DNA of 40,273 nucleotides from Bacillota bacterium. Its GTDB lineage: Bacteria; Bacillota; Clostridia; Peptostreptococcales; Anaerovoracaceae. The translations under genes and the position numbers were made by a program. Positions 1 to 7,853 of the stretch are shown piece by piece. The stretch's first letter is position 1; each line of letters begins with the position of its first letter. The DNA lies in contig JAGAHX010000071.1 of the NCBI GenBank assembly GCA_017626845.1, positions 1 to 40,273 on the forward strand. Reading direction: 5' to 3'. The notes below the pieces were generated by a model. That model ran no database searches and was not told where the DNA came from. It saw only the letters and a program-made list of their open reading frames with translations.

Positions 1-74
1 AGACCCTGTAACTCAGGTTGGCTTGCCTCTTTTGCTACTTGAACCCTAATTGCCATGGAATACTTCTTTGACAT
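1..74 (-). CDS. IS3-family transposase OrfA, N-terminal fragment (truncated by window)
   Basis: An open frame starts with ATG at 74 on the minus strand and is still open at base 1. It encodes about 24 residues starting MSKKYSMAIRVQVAKEASQ, a basic N-terminus like the helix-turn-helix leader of IS3-family OrfA proteins, which bind the IS ends. A strong Shine-Dalgarno (GGAGGGG, plus-strand 80-86) lies 5 bases upstream of the start. OrfA in this family is usually about 90-110 residues and is made into a fusion transposase by frameshifting into OrfB; none of that can be checked here. Only the start is visible, so intactness is unknown. Confidence 0.65.
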   Translation of the reverse strand, partial: MSKKYSMAIRVQVAKEASQPELQG

Positions 75-76
75 GC

Positions 77-136
77 TGACCCCTCCAGTCTATGGTAATT
101 ATACCATGTTCCATAGACTCTACTTTTTGGGGGTCA
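77..136 (-). promoter_or_regulatory. IS end hairpin with internal promoter; may hide the orfA ribosome binding site
   Basis: Arms TGACCCC (77-83) and GGGGTCA (130-136), plus GTCTATGG (88-95) and CCATAGAC (111-118), make a long interrupted hairpin. On the minus strand an extended -10 box, TGGTATAAT, has its TATAAT at plus-strand 98-103, inside the loop. RNA started there would begin near 91 and lack the upstream arm, leaving the Shine-Dalgarno free. RNA reading in from outside the IS would carry both arms and pair the CCCC stretch with the GGAGGGG ribosome binding site. This protects many transposons from read-through expression; here it is inferred from sequence. Confidence 0.55.
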
Positions 137-385
137 CCTCAGACCACAGATAGCAGAGATAAAGGACAGTTGTTTTGGTATAGGGTGAATCGCTATAGAG
201 CAATTTGCGGCAAATGGATGGTGGTGTTTCTTTCATTTTCGAATTTGAGCACCCACTTTTCCACCATATTTGCGGAAAAGTGGTGGCCAAATGCAATGAT
301 TACAGTTTGTTCACCAATTTTGAGCCATTTTGAGATTAAAACGGGTGGGCTTTTTAGAAAACATGAAAAGGTCCACCACTGCTTA
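137..385. other. noncoding AT-rich stretch between the IS end and the fic operator
   Basis: No convincing gene is seen. The only notable structure is an inverted repeat with arms CCACTTTTCC (253-262) and GGAAAAGTGG (274-283) around an 11-base loop. It could be a relic of another mobile element end or a terminator-like hairpin, but it has no T tract. A plus-strand open frame from 92 to 484 crosses the IS end and the operator and has no ribosome binding site, so I do not call it. Confidence 0.5.
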
Positions 386-504
386 CCTGCATATAACTGC
401 CAAGAGTATATGCAGATACGAGTCGCTTTTCTGCATATAAAATACGAGGTTATATGCAGAAACGGGTTGTTTATCTGCCTATAATTTTTTAGAATATATG
501 CAGA
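386..504 (+). promoter_or_regulatory. three phased palindromic operators upstream of fic
   Basis: Three copies of an inverted repeat with half-sites TCTGCATATAA and TTATATGCAGA, separated by 9-10 bases, lie at 386-416, 430-460 and 474-504. The middle copy is perfect (430-440 and 450-460); the outer two differ by one or two bases. The start-to-start distance is 44 bases, about four helical turns, so all copies face the same side of the DNA. The third copy overlaps the -10 box at 480-485 and the presumed transcription start. This layout fits cooperative repression. The likely ligand is the winged helix of the downstream Fic protein or an unseen regulator (inference). Confidence 0.75.
480..485 (+). 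promoter_or_regulatory. -10 box of the fic-helicase operon
   Basis: A perfect TATAAT lies 33 bases upstream of the fic start codon and inside the third operator. No good -35 box is found 16-18 bases upstream; that position is occupied by the right half-site of the second operator (450-460). Expression is therefore probably weak or dependent on an activator, and bound repressor would block it directly. Confidence 0.5.
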
Positions 505-518
505 TAACTGGAGGGTTT

Positions 519-1565
519 ATGAGAAGATTTAACTATTCCTTTTTGAACAATGGGTTGTTGCCAGCAAATCTGGTGAACCTGACATCCAGCATCTCCGCAT
601 TAAAAACGATGGCTGGTGTACGGAAAGACTTACACGAAAGGGTCTTTTCAGAGTTGGAAAACATTGCAAAAGTTCAGTCAGTCAAAAGTTCCAATGCGAT
701 TGAGGGAATCATCACTTCAGATGCACGTATTGAGGCTATCGTTAACCGCAATAGCGCCCCGTTAGATCATTCAGAGGCTGAAATTGCAGGTTATAGAGAT
801 GCATTAAATTTGATACACACTTCTTACACGGAAATAGATTTTCGCCGTTCAGATATCCTTCGCCTTCATGAGGTCATGCTTGCATTTACCGGAGATCCCC
901 TTGGCGGTTCATACAAACGCACAGACAACCGCATTATCGAAGAATTGCGCGATGGAACAAGGCGTGTACGTTTTGAGCCAGTTTCTGCAGTCGAAACTGC
1001 TTCTGCTATGGAACAGTTGGAGCTTGCTTATTGGGATGCCAGAGGGAATGCAAATATCAATCAATTGCTCTTGATTCCCTGTGTCATTTTGGATTTTCTC
1101 TGCATTCATCCGTTCCAGGATGGAAACGGGAGAATGTCGCGCCTTCTCTCCTTGTTGCTCTTGTATAAAAATGGATATGATGCTGGAAGATATGTTTCTT
1201 TTGAAGAGCAAATTAATGAAAATGAAGCATTTTATTATGAGGCATTGAGAAAATCTTCTATTGGCTGGCATACAAACGAAAACGATTATATGCCGTTCGT
1301 GGAGAATTTCCTCAGTATGCTGTACTTGTGTTATAAAGAGTTGGATCAACGCTTTGCTACAGTCCAGAGTGGCAGGGTCACGAAAAAGGCACGCATTGAA
1401 GCTACTGTGTTGAATTGCTTAACTCCAATCTCCAAATCCGAGATCTGTAAGATCCTTCCTGATGTGAGCCCTACGACTATAGAGGCTGTGCTTGGTGCTA
1501 TGGTAAAAACGGGGGCAATCCAGAAGATCGGAACCGGGCGAGGAACGAAATATTTGAGGAAGTAG
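519..1565 (+). CDS. Fic-domain protein AMP-transferase, class II, with C-terminal winged helix
   Basis: 348 residues. Fic enzymes transfer AMP (or related groups) from nucleotides to hydroxyl side chains of target proteins. The catalytic motif HPFQDGNGRMSR is intact at residues 197-208, with catalytic His197. Residues 58-63 (SNAIEG) match the inhibitory motif S/T-x3-E-G/N. Because the motif lies N-terminal to the Fic core, this is class II, self-inhibited until the glutamate moves away. Residues about 288-348 look like a winged helix-turn-helix, as in other stand-alone Fic regulators. I chose ATG 519, which follows GGAGGG at 510-515 (spacing short), over ATG 498, which lacks a ribosome binding site and sits inside an operator. 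The helicase gene begins 5 bases after its stop, so the two form an operon. Base composition is far more AT-rich than genes from 6.4 kb on. Target protein unknown. Confidence 0.92.
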   Translation: MRRFNYSFLNNGLLPANLVNLTSSISALKTMAGVRKDLHERVFSELENIAKVQSVKSSNAIEGIITSDARIEAIVNRNSAPLDHSEAEIAGYRDALNLIHTSYTEIDFRRSDILRLHEVMLAFTGDPLGGSYKRTDNRIIEELRDGTRRVRFEPVSAVETASAMEQLELAYWDARGNANINQLLLIPCVILDFLCIHPFQDGNGRMSRLLSLLLLYKNGYDAGRYVSFEEQINENEAFYYEALRKSSIGWHTNENDYMPFVENFLSMLYLCYKELDQRFATVQSGRVTKKARIEATVLNCLTPISKSEICKILPDVSPTTIEAVLGAMVKTGAIQKIGTGRGTKYLRK

Positions 1566-1570
1566 ACAAG

Positions 1571-4500
1571 ATGGATAAAAGTATTGTATTTATCGATGTC
1601 GAAGTAGGGTTGGACTCTAAAGTCGTTGTAGACGCCGGCGCATGCAAATTAGATGGGTCTAAAATGCATTCTGCTATTCCTTCTGCGTTAGATCATTTTA
1701 TCGGAAGAAGCCGGTATATCTGCGGACATAATATTGTCGCACACGACTTGCGTTTTGTTTCACAATGGCTTAATAAAACGATTCGCGCAATACCAATCGA
1801 TACACTGCTTCTCTCGCCTTTGTTATTCCCAAACCGTCCATATCATCATCTGCTCAAAGACGATAAGCTGCAAGTAGATGAATTAAACAACCCTTTGAAT
1901 GACAGTTTGAAGGCTATGCGGCTTTTCCAGGATGAAGCTGCTGCTTTTGATGCACTGCCAATTCAACTCAGGAGAATCTATTGTACGCTGTTATACAAGA
2001 CTCCAGGCTTTCATGGATTCTTCGGCGCAATGCCATTCTCCCCATATAACGGGGATATCTCTATTGTCATTAGAGAGTATTTTGACGGTCGGATTTGTTC
2101 GAATGCAGATGTTTCAAGCCTGGTAAAAACATCCCCTGTCGAGTTGGCTTATGCTCTTGCATTAATATCTGCTCCAGACCGACGGTCAATTATGCCTCCT
2201 TGGTTGATGATTCAGTATCCGCGTGTAGAAAAGGTCCTCCACGATCTATGCGGTGCACCTTGCAAAGATGGCTGCGCTTACTGTAAGACTACCTTTGATG
2301 TTCATCGTGCACTTAAGAAGTATTTCGGCTATTCAGAGTTTCGCAAATATGAGGGAGTCCCTCTACAGGAAAACGCCGTTGAAGCTGCAGTTCGCGGAGA
2401 ATCTCTTTTGGCAGTGTTCCCGACTGGCGGTGGAAAGTCTTTGACCTTTCAGCTTCCTGCGCTGATTGCCGGCGATACGGAAAAAGGTCTGACTGTTGTC
2501 ATTTCCCCTTTGCAATCACTTATGAAGGACCAAGTGGATAATCTGGAACAACGGGGAATCGTTGGCGCAGTTACGATCAATGGTTTGTTGAACCCTGTGG
2601 AGCGCAAAGCTGCCATTGATCAGGTGATGGATGGGACTGCATCGATTCTTTATATTGCACCGGAATCCTTACGATCCAAAACTGTAGAGAAAATGCTTCT
2701 GTCTCGCAATGTCGTCCGATTTGTCGTGGACGAGGCCCACTGCTTTTCGGCGTGGGGACAAGATTTCCGAGTCGATTATCTCTACATTGGTGAATTCATA
2801 AAATCTCTGCAGGAAAAGAAAAAATCGTCAAAAGACATCCCTGTATCGTGTTTCACCGCAACTGCCAAACAGAAAGTAATCACCGATATCTGCGACTATT
2901 TTCACGAGTATTTAGGTGTTGAATTAAAGCTGTTTACAACAGATTCATCCAGGAAAAACCTGCAGTACTATGTGCAGTTCAAGGAAACTGATGAAGAGAA
3001 ATATGTAGCTTTACGCAATTTGATCGATAGCTACTCCTGCCCGACTATTGTATATGTCTCGCGAACAAAGAGGACATGGCGAATTGCTGAAAAATTGCAA
3101 AAGGATGGCCTTGCGGCGCTACCCTTCAATGGGAAGATGGACGCAGATGATAAAGTGGCAAATCAAGATGCCTTTATGCGTGGTGAGGCACAAGTAATTG
3201 TTGCAACATCAGCATTCGGTATGGGTGTTGATAAAAGCGATGTGGGGCTTGTTGTGCATTATGATATCTCAGATTCTCTGGAAAACTATGTTCAGGAAGC
3301 CGGACGGGCTGGGCGGGATGCTTCAATAAACGCACACTGCTACGTGCTTTATAATAACGAAGATCTGGATAAGCATTTTATGCTCTTGAACCAGACAAAA
3401 TTGAGCATCAGCGAGATCCAACAAGTTTGGCGCGCTATTAAATCGTTAACAAAACAAAGATCGACGATTTGTTGTTCTCCGCTGGAGATCCAACGTTTTG
3501 CCGGCTGGGATGACGGCCCTGATTCTGAAACGAGGGTCAAAACTGCGATTGCAGCTCTGGAGACTGCCGGGTATGTAAAGCGGGGCCGGAACATGCCGCG
3601 GATTTATGCGAACAGCATCCAAGTTCGGACTATGGATGATGCCTCCAGGCGTTTAGAACAGTCGGAAATCATTTCCGGGGATGAGCGACTGCTTGCCGGA
3701 AGAATATTGAGTTATCTGATCGGAAGCAGGAGCAGGCGAAAAGCTGATGATGAGGCTGCTGAGAGTCGTGTCGACTATATTGCAGATCGTCTTGGCGTTG
3801 ATAAAACAGAGGTCATTTCTTGTATCAATAATCTGCGGCAAGAAGGGCTTCTGGCAGATGACAACGATATGACAGCCTTCATTTTGCCAGGGGATACCAG
3901 GGTCAAAGCATCAAATGCTCTTCGCCGTTTTTCGAGATTAGAGCAATACATACTTCAAAATATTTCAATGGACGGAGGGCAGGTCAATTATAAAGAGTTA
4001 AATGCGAGAGCTATGGAAAGCGGTATCAGCGGATCCACAGAGAAGAATATACGTACCCTTCTATACTTTTTGACCATTAAGCATTATTTGCAGAAAGTAG
4101 ACGTCCCTGGTGGAGGCTTACCGTATTATATTCCCTCTACAGATCCCTTAATTCTAAATTTGAGGATCTCTCGCAGGGAGAGCATCTGCAGGTTTATTAT
4201 CAATGAGTTTTACGATATTGCAGAAAGGCAGCACAAACCGGATGTAGAAATTCCTGTACAATTCTCTGTTGTTGGCCTTCTTAAAAAATTTAGGGAGACA
4301 TATCCAGAAACACTTGGGCTTGAAAGCATAACCTTGAACGATATCGAAGATGCATTATTGTATCTGACAAAGATCAATGCACTGAAACTTGAAGGGGGTT
4401 TCCTCGTTCTGTATAACGGAATGGAGATCCATAAACTTGTTGAAGACAACTCCATCCGTTATAAAAAAGATGATTATAAATATCTGGACGAATTCTATAG

Positions 4501-6370
4501 ACAGCGGATTCAACAGATTCACATTGTGGGAAAGTATGCAAATTTGATGATGCAGGATTATTCTGCTGCATTAAGTTTTGTACACGATTACTTCAATCTG
4601 GATTATAAGAAGTTCATTTCTAAGTACTTCTCCGGTGATGAACAAAGAGATCTGTCAAGAAATATTACAACAGAGCGGTATGATAAGTTATTTGGCGAAT
4701 TATCGGAGGTTCAACGACAAATTATAGATGACAATTCTTCCCAACATATTGTTGTGACAGCTGGCCCGGGGAGTGGAAAAACGAAGGTTTTGGTCCATAA
4801 ACTTGCAGCCTTGATGCAGATGGAAGATGTAAAGCATGAACAGCTTTTGATGTTGACATTTTCCCGTGCTGCAGCAACAGAATTCAAGAAACGTTTGCTA
4901 GATTTGGTTGGGAACGCTGCATTGTTCATCGATATGAAGACGTTTCATTCGTATTGCTTTGATTTGTTGGGCCGTCCGGGCAATTTAGAGGGATCCCAGA
5001 ATATCGTAGCAGAAGCGGTTGAAATGATTCGCTTAGGTGAGGTTGAGCCTGGGAAAATTACGAAGAAAGTGCTTGTCATTGATGAGGCTCAGGATATGGA
5101 TGAAAATGAGTTTTCTTTGATCGAGGAACTCATTCAATATAACGATGATCTGAAAGTGGTTGCTGTTGGCGATGATGACCAGAATATCTACGAGTTCAGA
5201 GGGTCCGACTCGAAATACATGCAATTGCTGATCTCTAAATATGGAGCAACGCAGTATGAAATGCTGGATAATTACCGCTCTGCAAAGGACATTGTCGACT
5301 TTTCAGATGTATATGCAAAATCGATCTCAACTCGTTTAAAGATCCATCCTGCGATTGCTGTGCGTAAAGAGCATGGAATCGTTGAGCTTGTACACCATAA
5401 CAGCGGCTATATGGAGAATGCTATCGTGGAAGATATTCTCCAGAATTGGAATGAGCGAGATTCCCTATCTGTTTTGACACAGACCAATGAGGAGGCGCTT
5501 CGGGTTCTTGGTTTGCTTCGGCAAAAACGATTACGGGCAAATCTGATTCAATCCAACAATGCGATAAAATTATACAATCTCGTTGAAATCAGGATGCTAT
5601 TGAAAGAACTGGAACGCAGGACGAATGAACCGATAATATCGAAAGAAATATGGGATTCTGTCCGTACGAATTTTAAAGCGCGTTGTTCTGGCAGTTCAAA
5701 CTATGCATTGTGTGACAGGATGCTGTCCTCTTTTGAGGCGGTCAATGACCGCTATTACAAGAGTGACCTTGAAGAGTATATCAGAGAATCAAAACTTGAA
5801 GACTTTTTTGAAAACCGTGAGGGAATCATAACTGTTTCCACGATCCATAAAGCAAAAGGTCGTGAATTTGACAGAGTCTATCTTTTGTTGGACAACTTCT
5901 CGGATGATGAAGATGAAAGGAGGCATGTTCTTTATGTGGGAATGACCCGCGCGAAAAATGATTTGAAAATCCATTATAATAATAGGTTATTTGATAAGTT
6001 TCAGTTTATGAACGCAATATATAGAGAAGATCCGCGGGTATATTTAAGACCGCAAGAGCTGGTTGTTGAACTGGGTTATCAAGATTTGTTCCTGGATACT
6101 TTTAAACCGAACAAACAAATCATTTTCCAATTAAGAGGCGGTGATATGATAGATATTCAACACGGCAATATTTATGCAGAAATAAACAGTCACCCATGGA
6201 TGATCGGTTCATTGTCTAAAGCGGGACGTGAAGTGTTGGCCAGGCAGACTAGAGCCGGATATCGTATGGACTATGCTACGATCGATTATATCGTCGCCTG
6301 GAAAAAAGAAGGCGAAACAGAGGAAACTCCAATCACATTATTGAGTACCCATTTTACAAGCGTTAACTAG
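1571..6370 (+). CDS. DnaQ-like exonuclease / RecQ helicase / UvrD helicase fusion
   Basis: 1599 residues. Residues 1-120 form a short DnaQ-like exonuclease domain: D9 and E11 (FIDVE), GHNIVAHD at 52-59, and a final acidic D111. The usual His five residues before that last Asp is Asn106, so activity is uncertain. Residues 227-238 hold four cysteines (C-x3-C-x3-C-x2-C), a likely zinc site. About 260-620 is a RecQ-type superfamily 2 helicase: Walker A PTGGGKS (284-290), DEAH (387-390), motif VI QEAGRAGRD (575-583). Winged-helix-like regions follow. About 1040-1480 is a UvrD/Rep-type superfamily 1 helicase: GPGSGKT (1065-1071), DEAQD (1171-1175), GDDDQNIYEFRG (1200-1211), TIHKAKGREF (1424-1433), LYVGMTRAK (1454-1462). 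RecQ and UvrD motors both move 3' to 5', so the protein may unwind branched or damaged DNA. Its partner Fic suggests post-translational control. Ribosome binding site GAGGAAG is at 1555-1561. Confidence 0.9.
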   Translation: MDKSIVFIDVEVGLDSKVVVDAGACKLDGSKMHSAIPSALDHFIGRSRYICGHNIVAHDLRFVSQWLNKTIRAIPIDTLLLSPLLFPNRPYHHLLKDDKLQVDELNNPLNDSLKAMRLFQDEAAAFDALPIQLRRIYCTLLYKTPGFHGFFGAMPFSPYNGDISIVIREYFDGRICSNADVSSLVKTSPVELAYALALISAPDRRSIMPPWLMIQYPRVEKVLHDLCGAPCKDGCAYCKTTFDVHRALKKYFGYSEFRKYEGVPLQENAVEAAVRGESLLAVFPTGGGKSLTFQLPALIAGDTEKGLTVVISPLQSLMKDQVDNLEQRGIVGAVTINGLLNPVERKAAIDQVMDGTASILYIAPESLRSKTVEKMLLSRNVVRFVVDEAHCFSAWGQDFRVDYLYIGEFIKSLQEKKKSSKDIPVSCFTATAKQKVITDICDYFHEYLGVELKLFTTDSSRKNLQYYVQFKETDEEKYVALRNLIDSYSCPTIVYVSRTKRTWRIAEKLQKDGLAALPFNGKMDADDKVANQDAFMRGEAQVIVATSAFGMGVDKSDVGLVVHYDISDSLENYVQEAGRAGRDASINAHCYVLYNNEDLDKHFMLLNQTKLSISEIQQVWRAIKSLTKQRSTICCSPLEIQRFAGWDDGPDSETRVKTAIAALETAGYVKRGRNMPRIYANSIQVRTMDDASRRLEQSEIISGDERLLAGRILSYLIGSRSRRKADDEAAESRVDYIADRLGVDKTEVISCINNLRQEGLLADDNDMTAFILPGDTRVKASNALRRFSRLEQYILQNISMDGGQVNYKELNARAMESGISGSTEKNIRTLLYFLTIKHYLQKVDVPGGGLPYYIPSTDPLILNLRISRRESICRFIINEFYDIAERQHKPDVEIPVQFSVVGLLKKFRETYPETLGLESITLNDIEDALLYLTKINALKLEGGFLVLYNGMEIHKLVEDNSIRYKKDDYKYLDEFYRQRIQQIHIVGKYANLMMQDYSAALSFVHDYFNLDYKKFISKYFSGDEQRDLSRNITTERYDKLFGELSEVQRQIIDDNSSQHIVVTAGPGSGKTKVLVHKLAALMQMEDVKHEQLLMLTFSRAAATEFKKRLLDLVGNAALFIDMKTFHSYCFDLLGRPGNLEGSQNIVAEAVEMIRLGEVEPGKITKKVLVIDEAQDMDENEFSLIEELIQYNDDLKVVAVGDDDQNIYEFRGSDSKYMQLLISKYGATQYEMLDNYRSAKDIVDFSDVYAKSISTRLKIHPAIAVRKEHGIVELVHHNSGYMENAIVEDILQNWNERDSLSVLTQTNEEALRVLGLLRQKRLRANLIQSNNAIKLYNLVEIRMLLKELERRTNEPIISKEIWDSVRTNFKARCSGSSNYALCDRMLSSFEAVNDRYYKSDLEEYIRESKLEDFFENREGIITVSTIHKAKGREFDRVYLLLDNFSDDEDERRHVLYVGMTRAKNDLKIHYNNRLFDKFQFMNAIYREDPRVYLRPQELVVELGYQDLFLDTFKPNKQIIFQLRGGDMIDIQHGNIYAEINSHPWMIGSLSKAGREVLARQTRAGYRMDYATIDYIVAWKKEGETEETPITLLSTHFTSVN

Positions 6371-6380
6371 GAGGTTGACC

Positions 6381-7499
6381 ATGAACAAAGACATATTACA
6401 AAAAGCCACCCAACTCCGCCGCGAGCTCCACGCGCATCCGGAACTTTCCTATCAGGAAGTCTGGACCAAGCAGCACCTGATGGATTTCTTAAAGGATAAT
6501 ACGAACCTGAAGCTGGTCGACAAGGACAAATGGTTCTACGCCTGCTACCTGGGCGCGGACGGAAAGGATCCGTATCCGATCGGTTTCCGGGCAGACTTCG
6601 ACGCGCTGCCCATGGAAGATGAGATCGATGCTCCCTGGAAGAGCCAGATCCCGGGCTGCGGGCACAAGTGCGGACACGACGGCCATGTGGCTGCGCTGTG
6701 CGCGTTCGCCATGGAACTGGAAGCGCAGGTGCCGAAGCGGGACGTCTATCTGGTGTTCCAGCACGCGGAAGAGACGGGGCAGGGCGCCTGTGAGTGCGGC
6801 GACTTCGTAAAGGAGACCGGCATCAAGGAGATCTATTCCTGCCACAACATGACGGGACTCCCCTACGGCACGGTCGCCACGCGCCTGGAGGGCACCAACT
6901 GCGCGTCCATGGGCATGAATATCGTCATGACCGGCGCGCCGACCCACGCCAGCCAGCCGGAGCTGGGAAAGAATCCGTCTCTTGCCATCTGCGACACCGC
7001 GAAGGAGATCATGAAGATCGCGGACCAGAGCCGCTTCGAAAAACTTGTGCTCGCGACGATCTGCGAGATCAAGGTCGGCGAACACGCTTTCGGCATCGCT
7101 GCTTCCAAGGGATGCATCGGGGTCACGCTGCGGGCGGAGCACGATAAGGACATGTACCAGATCCGCGACGAAGTGATCGCCTTTGCCGAAAAGCGCGCAT
7201 CCGAGGACGGCCTTACGGTGGATTTTTCCTACGAAGATGTCTTCCCCGACACGACGAACACGCCCGAGCAGGCCATGAAGGTCATCAATGCTGCGAAGTC
7301 CATCGGTCTGCCCACCGCGATGCCGGAGCAGATCACCCGCGGCTCCGAGGACTTCGGCTGGTTCTTAAAGCAGTGCCCCGGCGCAGAATTTACCGTCTCT
7401 GCAGGGGACAGACCCGCCATCCACACCGCGGCCTTCGATTTTATGGACGAGCTGATCGGTACGATGGTGGATGTCTACTTCGCCATCCTGGCGCAGTGA
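6381..7499 (+). CDS. M20 family metallo-amidohydrolase
   Basis: 372 residues. M20 enzymes of this subfamily hydrolyse N-acyl amino acids, peptides or related amides in the cytoplasm using two metal ions. Visible motifs are CGHDGH at 97-102 (metal ligands), the catalytic-base pair EE at 130-131 (HAEETGQG) and a C-terminal IHT/AAFDF segment. Start ATG 6381 is set by AGGAGG at 6369-6374, spacing 6; an in-frame TTG at 6375 overlaps that site and is rejected. The ribosome binding site overlaps the stop codon of the helicase, so there is no room for a promoter and the gene is probably read from the foreign operon or a promoter inside it. GC content rises sharply at this gene. Substrate is not predictable; the amino-acid importer downstream suggests acyl amino acids. 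Confidence 0.88.
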   Translation: MNKDILQKATQLRRELHAHPELSYQEVWTKQHLMDFLKDNTNLKLVDKDKWFYACYLGADGKDPYPIGFRADFDALPMEDEIDAPWKSQIPGCGHKCGHDGHVAALCAFAMELEAQVPKRDVYLVFQHAEETGQGACECGDFVKETGIKEIYSCHNMTGLPYGTVATRLEGTNCASMGMNIVMTGAPTHASQPELGKNPSLAICDTAKEIMKIADQSRFEKLVLATICEIKVGEHAFGIAASKGCIGVTLRAEHDKDMYQIRDEVIAFAEKRASEDGLTVDFSYEDVFPDTTNTPEQAMKVINAAKSIGLPTAMPEQITRGSEDFGWFLKQCPGAEFTVSAGDRPAIHTAAFDFMDELIGTMVDVYFAILAQ

Positions 7500-7502
7500 C
7501 CC

Positions 7503-7808
7503 ATGGCAAGGCTTACGGATGATCTGGCCTACGAGATCCTCTCCGTGGTGGAGGAGATCCCGGAAGGCTGCGTCGCGACCTACGGACAGATCGCAAGGCT
7601 CATCGGGCGGGAGAAAAACTCCCGTCTGGTGGGGAAGGTCCTCAGCAATGCGGAATATTACGGCCGCTATCCCTGTCACCGGGTGGTCTCCCACAACGGC
7701 AGGCTGGTGCCGGGCTGGACGGGTCAGGCGGACCTGCTCGCCCGGGAGGGCGTGTTCCTGAAGGCGGACGGGCACGTGGACCTGAAAAAATACCAGTGGG
7801 ACTGTTAG
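7503..7808 (+). CDS. MGMT/ATL-like alkylated-DNA-binding protein
   Basis: 101 residues, matching the lone C-terminal DNA-binding domain of O6-alkylguanine-DNA alkyltransferases. Residues 57-62 are PCHRVV with Cys58, the alkyl-acceptor position; most alkyltransferase-like (ATL) proteins of this size have Trp there. TYGQIA (26-31) and RLVGKVL (41-47, Arg41 as the base-flipping finger) fit the family. It therefore could be a minimal active methyltransferase or a damage sensor that recruits nucleotide excision repair. The gene starts 3 bases after the M20 stop, so it is co-transcribed with it. Whether it still transfers alkyl groups cannot be told from sequence. Confidence 0.85.
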   Translation: MARLTDDLAYEILSVVEEIPEGCVATYGQIARLIGREKNSRLVGKVLSNAEYYGRYPCHRVVSHNGRLVPGWTGQADLLAREGVFLKADGHVDLKKYQWDC

Positions 7809-7853
7809 GAGCAAGAACACAAAGTACCTATCCCTCTGTACAAAAAAAAATAT

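Larger units (their letters stand above)
1..136 (-). mobile_element. end of an IS3-family-like insertion sequence, cut by the window edge
   Basis: Read on the minus strand, position 136 begins TGACCCCCAAAAAGT, which resembles the terminal inverted repeats of IS3-family elements. It is followed by a promoter-like site, a ribosome binding site and the start of a transposase-like reading frame that runs off the left edge. The element therefore occupies at least 1-136 and its left (orfA-side) end abuts position 137. The other end, the full transposase and any target-site duplication lie outside the window. Family assignment rests on the terminus and on about 25 residues of protein, so it is probable rather than certain. 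Confidence 0.7.

Noticed and set aside
92..484. Plus-strand open frame of 130 residues upstream of fic
   Set aside because: It starts inside the IS end hairpin, lacks a ribosome binding site, crosses the operator palindromes and has no recognisable protein features.
386..504. Repeats resembling a short CRISPR array
   Set aside because: Units are internally palindromic with alternating half-sites, intervals are only 13 bases, and they sit on a promoter; this fits operators, not CRISPR spacers.
909..1349. Minus-strand open frame inside fic
   Set aside because: It lies wholly within the fic coding frame, whose catalytic motifs are intact; the antisense frame has no ribosome binding site.
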